A stretch of 64,000 nt of DNA from Mucilaginibacter sp. (GCA_030445275.1 JAUCSE010000092.1:118105-182104); one strand, 5' to 3'; shown: positions 51,627 through 61,065, counted from the first letter of the stretch. Numbers and translations: made by a program. Notes: generated by a model from the letters alone, not told the origin.

Positions 51627-52964
51627 CTACAAACGTCCATTTACTATACTTTTATCCAATATCCCTTTGATATCATATATAACTGATGATTTGCTTCTCT
51701 TTAACTTATCATAGTCCAGTTCAAAAAACTCCCTATGCCCTACTGCTACAACTATTGCATCATAGCTCCCCTTTATTTTACTCAGGTCGTTCACAGTATC
51801 AACACCGTATTCAAGCTCCACTTCGGCAGGATCAGCCCAGGGGTCATATATTTCGCAATGTGCATCAAATCCGCTCAAAGCATTAACAATATCAATAACC
51901 CTGGTATTGCGTACATCGGGGCAATTTTCTTTAAAGGTAAATCCGAGCACTAATATATTAGATTTTTTAACTGATATATCATTTTTTATCATCAATTTTA
52001 TTACTTCGAGCGCTACATAAGTACCCATACCATCATTAAGCCTTCTGCCAGCTAATATAATTTCGGGATGATACCCTACTTCCTGGGCTTTTTGTGCTAA
52101 ATAATAAGGGTCAACACCAGTGCAATGCCCGCCAACAAGACCGGGTTTAAAATTCAGAAAATTCCATTTGGTACCCGCAGCTTCTAAAACTGCATGGGTA
52201 TCAATGTCCATAATGTTAAATATCTTGGCCAGTTCATTTACAAAAGCAATATTAATATCGCGTTGTGAATTCTCAATAACCTTACAGGCTTCTGCAACCT
52301 TTATACTGGGCGCTTTATGGGTACCGGCCGTTACGATAGAGCGGTATAACCCGTCAATGAAATCAGCAGCTTCCGGTGTTGAACCCGATGTTACCTTTAA
52401 AATATTGGTTAATGTATGTACCTTATCGCCAGGATTTATGCGTTCAGGAGAGTACCCTACAAAAAAATTATTATTGAATTTCAATCCTGATACCTGCTCC
52501 AATACAGGCACACAGACATCCTCGGTAGCACCTGGATACACGGTTGATTCATAGATCACCACATCACCGGTTTTAAGCACTCCGCCAATGCTTTGGCTAG
52601 CTTTTATCAGCAAACTCAAATCAGGCCTGTTATATTGATCTGTAGGAGTTGGTACCGCAATGATATACACATTACAAGAAGAAATATGCTGAACTGTTGA
52701 AGTAAAGATAAGCCCCTTATCTGCCTTACCATCGGTTGTTAACACAGCTAAGAGCTTTGCCGATTCGGTTTCAAGCGTGCGATCAAAAGCGTTATTTAGC
52801 TCATCAACCCGGCTTTGTTTAATATCAAAGCCCTTCACCGGGAATTTTTTAGCAAATTCCACAGCCAATGGTAAGCCTACATAGCCTAAACCAATAATTG
52901 CAATATGAATATTTGCAGGTGGTACAAACTTTTGAACAAGCTGATTTGACGTATGATCAAACAT
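51627..52964 (-). CDS. Nucleotide sugar dehydrogenase (TviB/VipA/WbpO-like)
   Basis: A 445-residue UDP-sugar dehydrogenase. NAD-binding start is IAIIGLGYVGLPLAVEFAKKF, the middle has YESTVYPGATEDVCVPVLE and GYSPERINPGD, the catalytic cysteine is in KPGLVGGHCTGVDPYYLA, and the C-terminal UDP-binding domain is FTFKENCPDVRNTRVIDIV. The closest named subgroup is TviB/VipA, which makes UDP-GalNAc uronic acid from UDP-GlcNAc or UDP-GalNAc. It supplies a uronic sugar for a surface polysaccharide whose priming enzyme is encoded next. Confidence 0.92.
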   Translation of the reverse strand: MFDHTSNQLVQKFVPPANIHIAIIGLGYVGLPLAVEFAKKFPVKGFDIKQSRVDELNNAFDRTLETESAKLLAVLTTDGKADKGLIFTSTVQHISSCNVYIIAVPTPTDQYNRPDLSLLIKASQSIGGVLKTGDVVIYESTVYPGATEDVCVPVLEQVSGLKFNNNFFVGYSPERINPGDKVHTLTNILKVTSGSTPEAADFIDGLYRSIVTAGTHKAPSIKVAEACKVIENSQRDINIAFVNELAKIFNIMDIDTHAVLEAAGTKWNFLNFKPGLVGGHCTGVDPYYLAQKAQEVGYHPEIILAGRRLNDGMGTYVALEVIKLMIKNDISVKKSNILVLGFTFKENCPDVRNTRVIDIVNALSGFDAHCEIYDPWADPAEVELEYGVDTVNDLSKIKGSYDAIVVAVGHREFFELDYDKLKRSKSSVIYDIKGILDKSIVNGRL

Positions 52965-53045
52965 TTTAATAGTGACAGTAGATAGTTTGTAAATATAGAT
53001 TAATTTTTTTGTGTTGTTTAACTAGTTTTATTAACTATACATTAA

Positions 53046-53984
53046 TTATATATAGTTATATATCTGATAAACACCAGTAATAGTTCTGTTTTGAGCCGAA
53101 CCAACCAGCAACGTAGTTATTTTTTTTTCGATCATTAACTGCTCAGCCAAACTCGCAAACTCCTCACCGTCAATAATCATGGGGTTTATGGTCATTATTT
53201 CCGCAACGGTTAATGTTGCAGTATCGGGGTGTCGCAGTAAAGCGCGGCGCAGATCGCCATCCGTAACTATTCCTTTAATATAGCTGGCATCACCCACCAT
53301 TACCATACCCAACCTGCCTGCCGACATGCCCAATAACAATTCAGTAAAAGATATATTTTCATTTACAAAGGGCAACTTATCGGTGCGCATCAGATCTTTC
53401 ACCTTCACCAGTAATTTACGCCCCAGGCTCCCTCCGGGATGAAAACGGGCAAAATCATGCTGCTGAAAACCACGAGCCTCCATCAAGGCTATAGCAAGAG
53501 CATCGCCCATTACCAAAGCTGCTGTAGTTGATGATGTAGGTGCAAGTTCTAAAGGACAAGCCTCACGGGCAATTTTTATATTGAGATGATACCTGCTGTT
53601 TTTTGCCACGGTTGAGTTTGGGTTGCCGGTAACACCAATAATCAAATTCTTATTCCAATTAAAAAAAGGAATGATCCGGAGCACCTCATCAGTTTCGCCA
53701 GAGTAAGATATCATCAGTATAATATCATTGGTACCAACCATCCCTAGATCGCCATGAAAGGCCTCGCCCGGGTGCAGAAAAAAACTTGATGTACCCGTAC
53801 TGGCCAATGTAGCCGCTATTTTTTTACCTATAAGCCCCGATTTACCTATACCGGTTACAATGAGTTTACCTGAAGTGTTTAATATAACTTCAACTACTTT
53901 TGCAAATTCGTCATCAATTAAACCGGCCACATGCTGCAACGATTCAATTTCAATATCAAAAACTCTTTTGGCTGTATCCTTCAT
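53046..53984 (-). CDS. kdsD: KpsF/GutQ-type arabinose-5-phosphate isomerase
   Basis: A 312-residue protein from the ATG at 53984 (MKDTAKRVFDIEIESL), the usual start; the frame extends 19 codons further. The SIS domain is about 30-175 (GKLIVTGIGKSGLIGKKIAATLASTGT, LMISYSGETDEVLRIIPF, LELAPTSSTTAALVMGDALAIAL). Two CBS domains follow (about 195-312). It turns ribulose-5-phosphate into arabinose-5-phosphate, the first step to KDO. The kdsA gene lies just upstream on the same strand. Confidence 0.92.
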   Translation of the reverse strand: MKDTAKRVFDIEIESLQHVAGLIDDEFAKVVEVILNTSGKLIVTGIGKSGLIGKKIAATLASTGTSSFFLHPGEAFHGDLGMVGTNDIILMISYSGETDEVLRIIPFFNWNKNLIIGVTGNPNSTVAKNSRYHLNIKIAREACPLELAPTSSTTAALVMGDALAIALMEARGFQQHDFARFHPGGSLGRKLLVKVKDLMRTDKLPFVNENISFTELLLGMSAGRLGMVMVGDASYIKGIVTDGDLRRALLRHPDTATLTVAEIMTINPMIIDGEEFASLAEQLMIEKKITTLLVGSAQNRTITGVYQIYNYI

Positions 53985-54104
53985 CTTTACGTTGAACGTT
54001 TTAAGTGTTACATTGTACGTTTCATTGCAGATATGTACCATGTATCACTAAATGTATCAGAGATATACGTATAACGAAAACGCCATACGTACAACCCAAT
54101 TTCA

Positions 54105-54881
54105 TCAGGACACCAGCGGTGCCATTACCTTATCCAGATCATGTAATTTAACTTGATTAGGGCCGTCACTCAAAGCGTTGTCCGGGTCAGGATGTATCTC
54201 CATAAAATAACCATCAGCACCAAAAGCTTTGGCAGCTAACGCCATCATCGGAACAAAGGTGCGATCACCCCCTGTTTTGCCCCCTGCGCCTCCTGGTCGT
54301 TGTACCGAGTGTGTACAATCCATACAAACAGGATGACCAAAGGCTTTCATATCATAAATGTTCCTGAAATCAACAGCCAGGTTATTATAACCATACATAT
54401 TGCCACGCTCAGTAAGTATTACCTGTTTATTACCAGCCTCTATCACTTTTTGAGCCGGATAGAACATATCCTGACCCGATAGAAACTGCGCCTTCTTTAT
54501 ATTTACTATCTTACCCGTTTGGGCAGCAGCTACCAGCAAATCAGTTTGGCGGCATAAAAAAGCTGGAATCTGTAATATATCAACCACCTGAGCGGCTATA
54601 GCGGCTTGTGGGGGTTCATGAATATCGGTTGTAACTGGCAAGCCGAAACGGTCTTTAACATTCTGCAACATTTGCATGCCCTTTTCAATACCCGGCCCCC
54701 GATAGGAATGGATAGAAGTACGATTTGCCTTATCGAATGATGATTTAAAAATCACGGGTACATTGTACCGTTGTCCTGCTTCGGCAACTTTTTCGGCTAC
54801 TCGGTATAAAAGCTCCTGGTTTTCCATTACACAGGGCCCTAATATAAAAAACGGCTTTTGCCGTATCTGTTCAAATAACAT
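54105..54881 (-). CDS. kdsA: 3-deoxy-8-phosphooctulonate (KDO-8-P) synthase
   Basis: A 258-residue class I aldolase-type synthase with KdsA motifs: FFILGPCVMENQELLYRVAE at the start, FKSSFDKANRTSIHSYRGPG, TDIHEPPQAA and LTERGNMYGYNNLAVDFR. It joins PEP to arabinose-5-phosphate to make KDO-8-phosphate for lipopolysaccharide. It is the first gene of the leftward group kdsA, kdsD, tviB-like, wcaJ-like. Gaps between these genes are 60 to 210 bases, so more than one transcript is possible. Confidence 0.95.
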   Translation of the reverse strand: MLFEQIRQKPFFILGPCVMENQELLYRVAEKVAEAGQRYNVPVIFKSSFDKANRTSIHSYRGPGIEKGMQMLQNVKDRFGLPVTTDIHEPPQAAIAAQVVDILQIPAFLCRQTDLLVAAAQTGKIVNIKKAQFLSGQDMFYPAQKVIEAGNKQVILTERGNMYGYNNLAVDFRNIYDMKAFGHPVCMDCTHSVQRPGGAGGKTGGDRTFVPMMALAAKAFGADGYFMEIHPDPDNALSDGPNQVKLHDLDKVMAPLVS

Positions 54882-55067
54882 AGTTTATTTATGGTATAAA
54901 AAGCAAAGATAATGATAACCTCGAATTCCAAAGAATAGGCACAAATTTCACGAACCAGAGGATATGGGATTAATTGAATTTATATGTTGAATAATATTGG
55001 TGTAATTTAAAGTACAGCAATTCGTGCTAATTAGTTTTTATTCGTGAAATTCGCATTTACTTTGATT

Positions 55068-55592
55068 ATGAATTATTTTGAATTTTATGGTATCCCTGAA
55101 TCATTCAACACTGACCAGGCAACACTGAAAAAGAAGTTTTACGAACTAAGCAAACTATACCATCCCGATTTTTATGCCGGCGAAGATGAAGCGAAGCAGC
55201 AGGAAATACTGGAATTATCAACGCTAAATAATAAGGCTTACCAGGTACTTTCGGACCCAATGCGCCGAATGGAATACATTTTAAAGCTCCATAACCTGGT
55301 ATCGGAAGGAGCAAAACCACAACTTCCGGCAGATTTTTTAATGGAGATGATGGATATTAATGAACGCCTGATGGAAGTTGACGATGCCGAACAATTGGCA
55401 GAAGTTACCGCAGAAGTACTTGCTATTGAGGGAGATATTAATGACAAACTAGCCAATCTCACGGCCGATTATGCTCAACTTGACCATACTGCACAGGAAA
55501 CCAGGCGTAACGAAATTGCAGAAATTTACTTTAGACAAAAATATCTTTTGCGAATTAGAGAGAGTTTAGATACATTTGCGGCCCGCTTGTGA
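55068..55592 (+). CDS. hscB: Fe-S assembly co-chaperone HscB (J-domain)
   Basis: A 174-residue protein from the ATG at 55068; a GTG eight codons earlier is in frame but less likely. The J-domain has MNYFEFYGIPESF, the HPD tripeptide in KLYHPDFYAG and LSTLNNKAYQVLSDPMRRMEYIL. The C-terminal part is the HscB oligomerisation helix pair (LLRIRESLDTF at the end). HscB hands IscU/SufU to the Hsp70 HscA and stimulates its ATPase in iron-sulfur cluster transfer. It is directly followed by tRNA-Leu(CAA). Confidence 0.92.
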   Translation: MNYFEFYGIPESFNTDQATLKKKFYELSKLYHPDFYAGEDEAKQQEILELSTLNNKAYQVLSDPMRRMEYILKLHNLVSEGAKPQLPADFLMEMMDINERLMEVDDAEQLAEVTAEVLAIEGDINDKLANLTADYAQLDHTAQETRRNEIAEIYFRQKYLLRIRESLDTFAARL

Positions 55593-55619
55593 GGAAATAA
55601 TGATTACTCACAATAATAT

Positions 55620-55699
55620 GCCCAGCTGGCGGAATTGGTAGACGCGCTGGTCTCAAACACCTGTGGGAAACCGTGCCGGTTCGACTCCGGCGCTGGGTA
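55620..55699 (+). tRNA. tRNA-Leu (anticodon CAA)
   Basis: An 80-base type II tRNA with acceptor arms GCCCAGC (55620-55626) and GCTGGGT (55692-55698) and discriminator A. The anticodon loop is CTCAAAC with stem CTGGT/ACCTG (one mismatch), so the anticodon is CAA, reading UUG. The variable arm contains GTGGGAAACCGT, and the T-arm GGTTCGACTCC. CCA is not encoded. A direct repeat with its far copy at 63710 starts at its last two bases. Confidence 0.94.
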
Positions 55700-55743
55700 C
55701 CGGAAAAAGTTAGGTAGTACCCAACTTTACTGTAATAATTTAA
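55698..55743 (+). repeat. Direct repeat at the tRNA-Leu 3' end, copy 1 (attL-like)
   Basis: TACCGGAAAAAGTTAGG (55698-55714), then TAGTA, then CCCAACTTTACTGTAATAA. The same blocks appear at 63710-63755 without the five-base insert. The first two bases are the end of the tRNA, the usual place for integrase attachment sites. The rest of 55700-56009 holds two terminators. Confidence 0.75.
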
Positions 55744-55778
55744 AAACCCTCTTTACGATGATGTATAGAGGGTTTTTT
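55743..55778 (+). terminator. Terminator downstream of tRNA-Leu(CAA)
   Basis: AACCCTCT (55745-55752) and AGAGGGTT (55767-55774) with T6 following. It comes directly after the attL-like repeat and fits the end of the hscB-tRNA transcript. Confidence 0.8.
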
Positions 55779-55874
55779 ACTTCTTCAGTTTTTCGGTTCA
55801 ATTCAAACCCGCTAGCGAGCATCTATCAACAACTGATTCATTCCATATGGAATAAATTGCCACAGCACTTATTG

Positions 55875-55900
55875 AAACACCCTGCTTAGGGTGTTTTTTT
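55875..55900. terminator. Terminator hairpin between the tRNA and the GH5 gene
   Basis: AAACACCCT (55875-55883) and AGGGTGTTT (55888-55896) around a short loop, followed by a T run to 55900. Confidence 0.75.
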
Positions 55901-56009
55901 GCTCCGTAAAGAAGCCAGGGAGTTACTTATAGACAAGCTCCCTGACTAATTAAATGACATGCCAGCTAATCTCTTAAGATGCCCGCAGGGCAATTCGATT
56001 TTTTAACTA

Positions 56010-57056
56010 CTAATTAAGCCCCCAGCCATACCGAAGCCGGAAGACTCCAGAGGCGTTAACCGTCGAAAGGGTGATGTTATTGCCGCTCCCACCTCTCGTT
56101 TCGAGGCTGTAGCTGTCACCGTCCCTAAGGCCAGGCCAGTAAACGCTTGCAATCGAATTGTTCCGGAACACGTTGCTGCTGGCTACGATGTAGGCAATTT
56201 CATTATCGGACTGCGACCCGTTTTGGTAATCTTTGCCGCTGTTCATGGTCGCGCCGAATTCCGTGACCACAGTCCGTGAGCCGTAGCTTCCATACCTGCT
56301 TTTCCAATCAGTTTCCCATGCCGATTCAGAGCGGGTTGCCCAATATGCATAATTGTGCAGGGATAGCAGGCAAGAGGTAAACCGGCTGTCGGCACCTACC
56401 CCGGTCACATTTTCAGAATACCCCGTGCCACTCAGCAGGATGCGGCCTTTAGGTACACTGGAATACTTGGAGAGCCATTGCGCATAAATTGAGGTCAGGT
56501 CTGTCAAGCTATACCCATATGGTTCGTTAAATACTTCGAAATAAACATTGCTGTTACTGCCGTACTTGGTGACAACAGTTTGCCACATTGTCCAGAAAGC
56601 AGTAAGGTCGTCAATTCTGCCGTCGTTGTGCGATGAGCTGTCCCAGCAGCCCAAAATCACCTTGAAGCCGTTGCTAAGGGCCTTGTCGATGGCTCCGGTG
56701 TAGGCGCTCCACCACGTTGACGAGACGCTTGACGGGTTGATGGGCAGCCTAATAGTGTTTACGCCCGAAATGTTGTTCTTGAACCCGGTAAGTATGCCGT
56801 TAACCTTGGCCTGAACCGTGCTGTAGCTGTCTGAAGCCGTCAGTCCAGAGGGAATTACCCAACTGTCTTGAAAGTTGTCCCGTCCGTCTGCCCAGTTCAC
56901 CCCGGCAATAGAGGCAGCACCTACCGCCAACGTCCTTGGCGACACCGCCTTAGTTTCGGCAGCTTGGGTTTCCGATTGCGGAGAAAACTCGGAACCCTGC
57001 TTTTTACAGCCGCAGAAAGAATAAATCAAACAAAGTAGAATTAAGCTCTTTTTCAT
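56010..57056 (-). CDS. GH5-family cellulase-like lipoprotein
   Basis: A 348-residue protein with a signal sequence and lipobox-like SFCGC (C17). After a polar linker (about 18-45), the GH5 TIM barrel covers 48-345. The acid/base glutamate is E178 in VYFEVFNEPYG and the nucleophile E266 in TVVTEFGAT. IRLPINP, LGCWDSSSHNDG and SLHNYAYW are the expected intermediate strands. It would cut beta-1,4 glucans or mannans outside the cell. It is visibly richer in G and C than its neighbours, stands alone after two terminators, and lies in the tRNA island, so horizontal gain is likely. Confidence 0.88.
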   Translation of the reverse strand: MKKSLILLCLIYSFCGCKKQGSEFSPQSETQAAETKAVSPRTLAVGAASIAGVNWADGRDNFQDSWVIPSGLTASDSYSTVQAKVNGILTGFKNNISGVNTIRLPINPSSVSSTWWSAYTGAIDKALSNGFKVILGCWDSSSHNDGRIDDLTAFWTMWQTVVTKYGSNSNVYFEVFNEPYGYSLTDLTSIYAQWLSKYSSVPKGRILLSGTGYSENVTGVGADSRFTSCLLSLHNYAYWATRSESAWETDWKSRYGSYGSRTVVTEFGATMNSGKDYQNGSQSDNEIAYIVASSNVFRNNSIASVYWPGLRDGDSYSLETRGGSGNNITLSTVNASGVFRLRYGWGLN

Positions 57057-57326
57057 GTAATTTAGTTTTTTGGTTTATATTTGAGTTAGTTGACATGCGT
57101 TGTCAGCGCCCTCCTAACTATCTTTATGCCAGTCAAATAGGAACGGGCCGTAATCGCCTTTTATAGCAAAATAATTGTAAAAGAAAGCCGGAGGCTTCCG
57201 ATTGGTGTTTATAATTTGATGCTAAGCTAAGGGGCTGTTATTCAGGGCGTGGGGGGACAACTCGCATTTTTGAGGGGGTAAAGCAAGAACAATTAGCCTT
57301 TTTTGCGCTTAGTGCAATATTTGCAG

Positions 57327-57503
57327 TTAATGCTTCAACTTAAGGCAGGCGAAACCAGAAGCCAGGCCAGTGGCGACGGCAAGGATATTATCCAGTCCAT
57401 GCATTTTTGCATTGAATTTATCTTCCCTGGATTTGAGGTCATTAGCAATACCGATGTAGATGCCTTCAGCATTCGATATAGCTTTCCTGATGACATCTGA
57501 CAG
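57327..57503 (-). pseudogene. Orphan coding fragment, no start codon
   Basis: On the minus strand 58 codons are open between two stops. They read LSDVIRKAISNAEGIYIGIA, then NDLKSREDKFNAKMHGLDN, then ILAVATGLASGFACLKLKH-stop. The composition is protein-like, with an amphipathic helix and a hydrophobic tail, and no ATG opens it. It looks like the C-terminus of a lost gene. The family is not recognised. The 57057-57326 stretch before it holds nothing I can name. Confidence 0.45.
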
Positions 57504-57623
57504 TTATTTCTATTATAGTATTGATGTATTTTCTGCAATCAAGTTTAGATTTAGTACCCAGTTGATTTTTATAATTTGGGTATTTTTGGCAAGGTTTATC
57601 ATTGTCTATCGAATTTAATGGTC

Positions 57624-57803
57624 TGTAATTTTTTCAATATATCCAAGAAAAACGGTTCAAAAGTAATCCGCTCAAGGCATATTAAAATTCAAAACATTAA
57701 GATCTCCTTGCCTATTTTATAAAGCCTTTAACTTTTAAATCCTGGATTATGAGCTCAATAAGCCGCAAAAAGCGCTCTAAATGTTCAAAGTATTCCCGCT
57801 CAG
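57624..57803 (-). repeat. About 180-base direct repeat, copy 1, with a gene C-terminus
   Basis: This stretch matches 63541-63706 over nearly its whole length. On the minus strand both contain the end of a gene: here REYFEHLERFLRLIELIIQD then LKVKGFIK-stop (stop at 57712-57714), open only from 57828. After the stop comes GGAGATCTTAATG and a short frame. The two copies differ by many substitutions and an in-frame nine-base gap. The gene itself is not recognised. Confidence 0.75.
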
Positions 57804-58102
57804 GGGTGTATTTTAAGCCATAACAAATTTATTTTCTATTAGTTATGGTTTTTTTATCCGTCACTATCGGATAAATTAGAATACTATCATTTGTAAATAA
57901 CTGATTATCAATTAGTTGACAGAATCTACAAAAAATTAAAATTTGAATACTAAAAAAATATAAAATATTGATAATCAATAACTTTTTAAATAATGCTAAA
58001 ATCCTAAAAACTCATCAATGTATTGGCTATCAGCTAGTAAAATAATACAACTTAACATTCTCAAAAACAAACTTATGCATAGAATTGTAACTTTGAACCA
58101 AC

Positions 58103-58411
58103 TCAATCGACACACAGCGTTTCTTCTTCCCTTCGTTCTTTGCTTTGCCTTTGCTCTACATCATTAATTACTATCTCCACTATATATTGACATCTTCCTT
58201 TTTGTTTTTTTATAAAACGTTCCAAAGCCTGATAGTCGGGCCGGTCGAAAGTATAACTCCCTTCCCCATTACCTTGGAAGATTTCCAGGACGTTGAGATT
58301 ATTAATTTTACAATAATCCCGAATAGATGATTCTTGATATTCGAGAGATTTAGATTGGTCTTTTGTACTTAATCTGAGATAGCCTATGGCATTCTTGTTG
58401 TTATTTTCCAT
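58103..58411 (-). pseudogene. Serine recombinase N-terminal remnant
   Basis: The first 75 or so residues match the resolvase/invertase catalytic domain: NAIGYLRLSTKDQSKSLEYQ with nucleophile S15, then YTFDRPDYQALERFIKKQK. After residue 76 the expected strand with the R-F-S-R type arginines is replaced by unrelated sequence and the frame ends at 102 residues. Intact relatives have about 500 residues. The rest of the gene is missing, and the 57804-58102 gap downstream is AT-rich and without a gene. It was probably the recombinase of a mobile element in this island. Confidence 0.75.
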
Positions 58412-58614
58412 GACAAGAATGTAGAATATTTTAGAACAAATGGAACTTTAGCGCCGAAATCAAGTGGCCTGGTTTATCAGAATCTCCAAATTACTTAGCT
58501 AATAGCATTATACCCCGGTCAGATATTTTCTACCTCGTCCCAATACAACAATATATACGTATCAGTAACCGACTGCTTTTCTTCAAACTAGGAATATATA
58601 ATAGGGTTGACAAA

Positions 58615-61065
58615 TTAATTTTTCACCCGGTCGCTTTCCTCACCTGCGCCTGTTTGATTATGTTTACGCTGATCCTTTACTGCTTTTCCGAAGCGCATGC
58701 TTAATGTAAGCAGTGCGGCACGTGAGTCTTTCAGCGTGCGAAAGCTGGCATTTGTTTGATACAGATTGTTGATGGCTCCCTGGTTAATGTTCGTATTTAA
58801 AAGGTCATTAATACTCAGCTTTAGCGTAGCGCATGGCGACAGAGTCTTGGAGGCGGCTATATTCAGACGGCCTTTAGCAGCCAAAGTAAACTGAGCATCG
58901 GTCTGTTTACTTTGATACTTACCGTCGGTTTGTAAAGTCCATCCTTTATTGAGCTTGAACTGCAGTACTGCCTGCCCGGAAAAACTGGTGCTACGGCTGT
59001 TTAATGTACCGGTATAAAAATCGCTGGCCTGTCGAAGCTGCCATATGTCGCCGCTCAATTCAAGGTTAAACCACTTTGCCGGATCAAAATTTGCATCTGC
59101 ATTCAGATCGTATAATTTCGTGCTGCCAATATTCCCCGGACGGTCATAATAATAGCCGTTACGGATCTCTATGGTTTCCGTTGACCGGTCGCGGATATCA
59201 GTGTAGGTCATGGTTAACGAAATCCTGTCTTTATAAATGTAACCCAACTCAAAGTTCCCTGAATACGAAGGCCGCAGGTAAGGGTTTCCGATATAGAAGG
59301 TATATTTATCCAGCGGAGATATAAATGGATTTAAGTCCTGATAGTACGGCCGCTCAATACGGCGTCCATAGGTCATTTTTAGCTGGTGATCGCCCAGTGT
59401 ATCCAATTTATACAGAAGGTAAAGGGTTGGGAATAAACCTGTGTAATTCCGATTAAAAGCAGAGTCCGGCTTTTGGGCATTACCCAACTGGCGACCACGG
59501 GAATCCGTGTTTTCCAGCCGGAGACCTGCCTGTATGCTCAGTCTTTTAAAATCTTTGTTTAAATTGATATAACCTGCGTTGATGGCTTCTTTATATAAGA
59601 AATGATTGGTCTTATCATCGTCTGTAATTGCATTTCCGTTTACAATATCGAAATAATTGGCCTGGTTATCGGTGTTGGTATAGCTGCTTTTTACACCGGA
59701 TTCCAGCTTCCAGCCACCGGCTAATGGCTGACTGTAGTCTGCCTTGGCTGAATAGATATGAATGGCAGCAGGAAGGTTGCCATTAAGCTGGTCCATAGAA
59801 ACCGAACCCGCTGTTGCATAGCTTTGGTTTAAAAATGATTGGTTATTGTCCGTCGCAAAAGCCAGGTAATCCAGGTTGGCAGTTATTTCCGGTCCATCTT
59901 TTTTAAATGTATGCTTGTAATTTAGATTAGCGCTGCCATTTTTGAACTTGCCCTGTTCCTTGTTTTTTGACATGATGGATGAATCGGGCTGGCCAGCAGC
60001 ATTAAATAACTGACCTTTGCTGTTATTGAATTGATCGGGAGAACGAACAATGCCGTTTAAAAGCACGCCGATGGTAGTATTTCCAGATGAATACAGGTCC
60101 ATACCCAGCTTTGCATTGTATCCGCCGCTCTTGGTGCGGATATACGAATTCTGGGTAAAGGCTCCTGACGGTTGCCCCTCATTATAAAAGTACCTGCGGT
60201 TGATGTCTATATCGTTATAGCCATTGCTGAATGTGTAGGCGAAGGTGCCGAACACATTTATCTTGTCTTTTCGGTAATTAAAATCCATGCTGTTATTCGT
60301 AGCCGTGTACCGGCTTTGACGCAAACCAAGGCTCATCCCCAGGTTAAACCCTTTCACTTTCGTCTTTTTAGTTTTAATGTTGATGATACCAGCGGTTCCA
60401 GCTGCATCGTATTTGGCGGGCGGGTTCGTCATCAGTTCGATCTGCGATAAGGTTGATGAGGGCATCGAGCGAAGATAGTTTTCCAGGTCGCTACCGGAAA
60501 GGTAAGTCGGTTTATCATCTACATAGATCACCACGCCGGATTTACCATGAAAACTGATCTGTCCGGCTTGATCAATGGCAACGCCCGGCGACTTTTCCAG
60601 CACCTCCAGCGCAGTGGTGCCTGCATTGCTGATCAGTGCATCTACATTAACGACCGTGCGGTCGATCTTTTGCTCCAGGAAAGCTTTTTTGGATGTGACT
60701 ACCACTTCCGTTAAAGTTTTAGCAACGATTTTTAAGGTGATCGGCTCTAAACTGATCAGCAGATGCTGCACATCAACTGCGATATCCCGGCTTTGATAAG
60801 GCAGCTTGCCAATAGTTGTCACTTTTATGAAAAACGTGTCGCTACTGCTTATGCCAACGTTAAAAGTCCCATCAGCAAGTGTCAGTTCATATTTTACTGG
60901 TATTGAATCTCTCAACCGGATAAGGGATACCGTGGCGCCTTCAACAGGGCGGCCATTTTCATCTGCAACTTTTCCGGATATTTTACCGTTGATTGTTTGG
61001 GCATTTAAAAAATCTGGGGCAAAGCAAAGCCATATGGCAAAAAATGCCATGATAAATAATTTCAT
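58615..61065 (-). CDS. Outer-membrane beta-barrel (TonB-receptor-like) protein, paralogue of 5755-8205
   Basis: An 816-residue protein with signal peptide (about 1-22, FAPDFLNAQ), a CarboxypepD_reg-like domain about 28-115 (GKVADENGRPVEGATVSLI), a plug domain about 120-235 (LEVLEKSPGVAI, YVDDKPTYL, NPPAKYDAAGTAGIINI) and an OMP_b-brl_3 barrel. It has the same length and closely similar plug motifs as the protein in the BlaI operon. It lies last in a minus-strand run headed by an ECF sigma and an anti-sigma-like gene. The substrate is not known, and there is no SusD partner. Confidence 0.86.
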   Translation of the reverse strand: MKLFIMAFFAIWLCFAPDFLNAQTINGKISGKVADENGRPVEGATVSLIRLRDSIPVKYELTLADGTFNVGISSSDTFFIKVTTIGKLPYQSRDIAVDVQHLLISLEPITLKIVAKTLTEVVVTSKKAFLEQKIDRTVVNVDALISNAGTTALEVLEKSPGVAIDQAGQISFHGKSGVVIYVDDKPTYLSGSDLENYLRSMPSSTLSQIELMTNPPAKYDAAGTAGIINIKTKKTKVKGFNLGMSLGLRQSRYTATNNSMDFNYRKDKINVFGTFAYTFSNGYNDIDINRRYFYNEGQPSGAFTQNSYIRTKSGGYNAKLGMDLYSSGNTTIGVLLNGIVRSPDQFNNSKGQLFNAAGQPDSSIMSKNKEQGKFKNGSANLNYKHTFKKDGPEITANLDYLAFATDNNQSFLNQSYATAGSVSMDQLNGNLPAAIHIYSAKADYSQPLAGGWKLESGVKSSYTNTDNQANYFDIVNGNAITDDDKTNHFLYKEAINAGYINLNKDFKRLSIQAGLRLENTDSRGRQLGNAQKPDSAFNRNYTGLFPTLYLLYKLDTLGDHQLKMTYGRRIERPYYQDLNPFISPLDKYTFYIGNPYLRPSYSGNFELGYIYKDRISLTMTYTDIRDRSTETIEIRNGYYYDRPGNIGSTKLYDLNADANFDPAKWFNLELSGDIWQLRQASDFYTGTLNSRSTSFSGQAVLQFKLNKGWTLQTDGKYQSKQTDAQFTLAAKGRLNIAASKTLSPCATLKLSINDLLNTNINQGAINNLYQTNASFRTLKDSRAALLTLSMRFGKAVKDQRKHNQTGAGEESDRVKN

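Noticed and set aside
58615..61065. SusC-type polysaccharide uptake locus
   Set aside because: There is no SusD-like lipoprotein next to either 816-residue barrel protein, and the GH5 gene is separated by decayed DNA.
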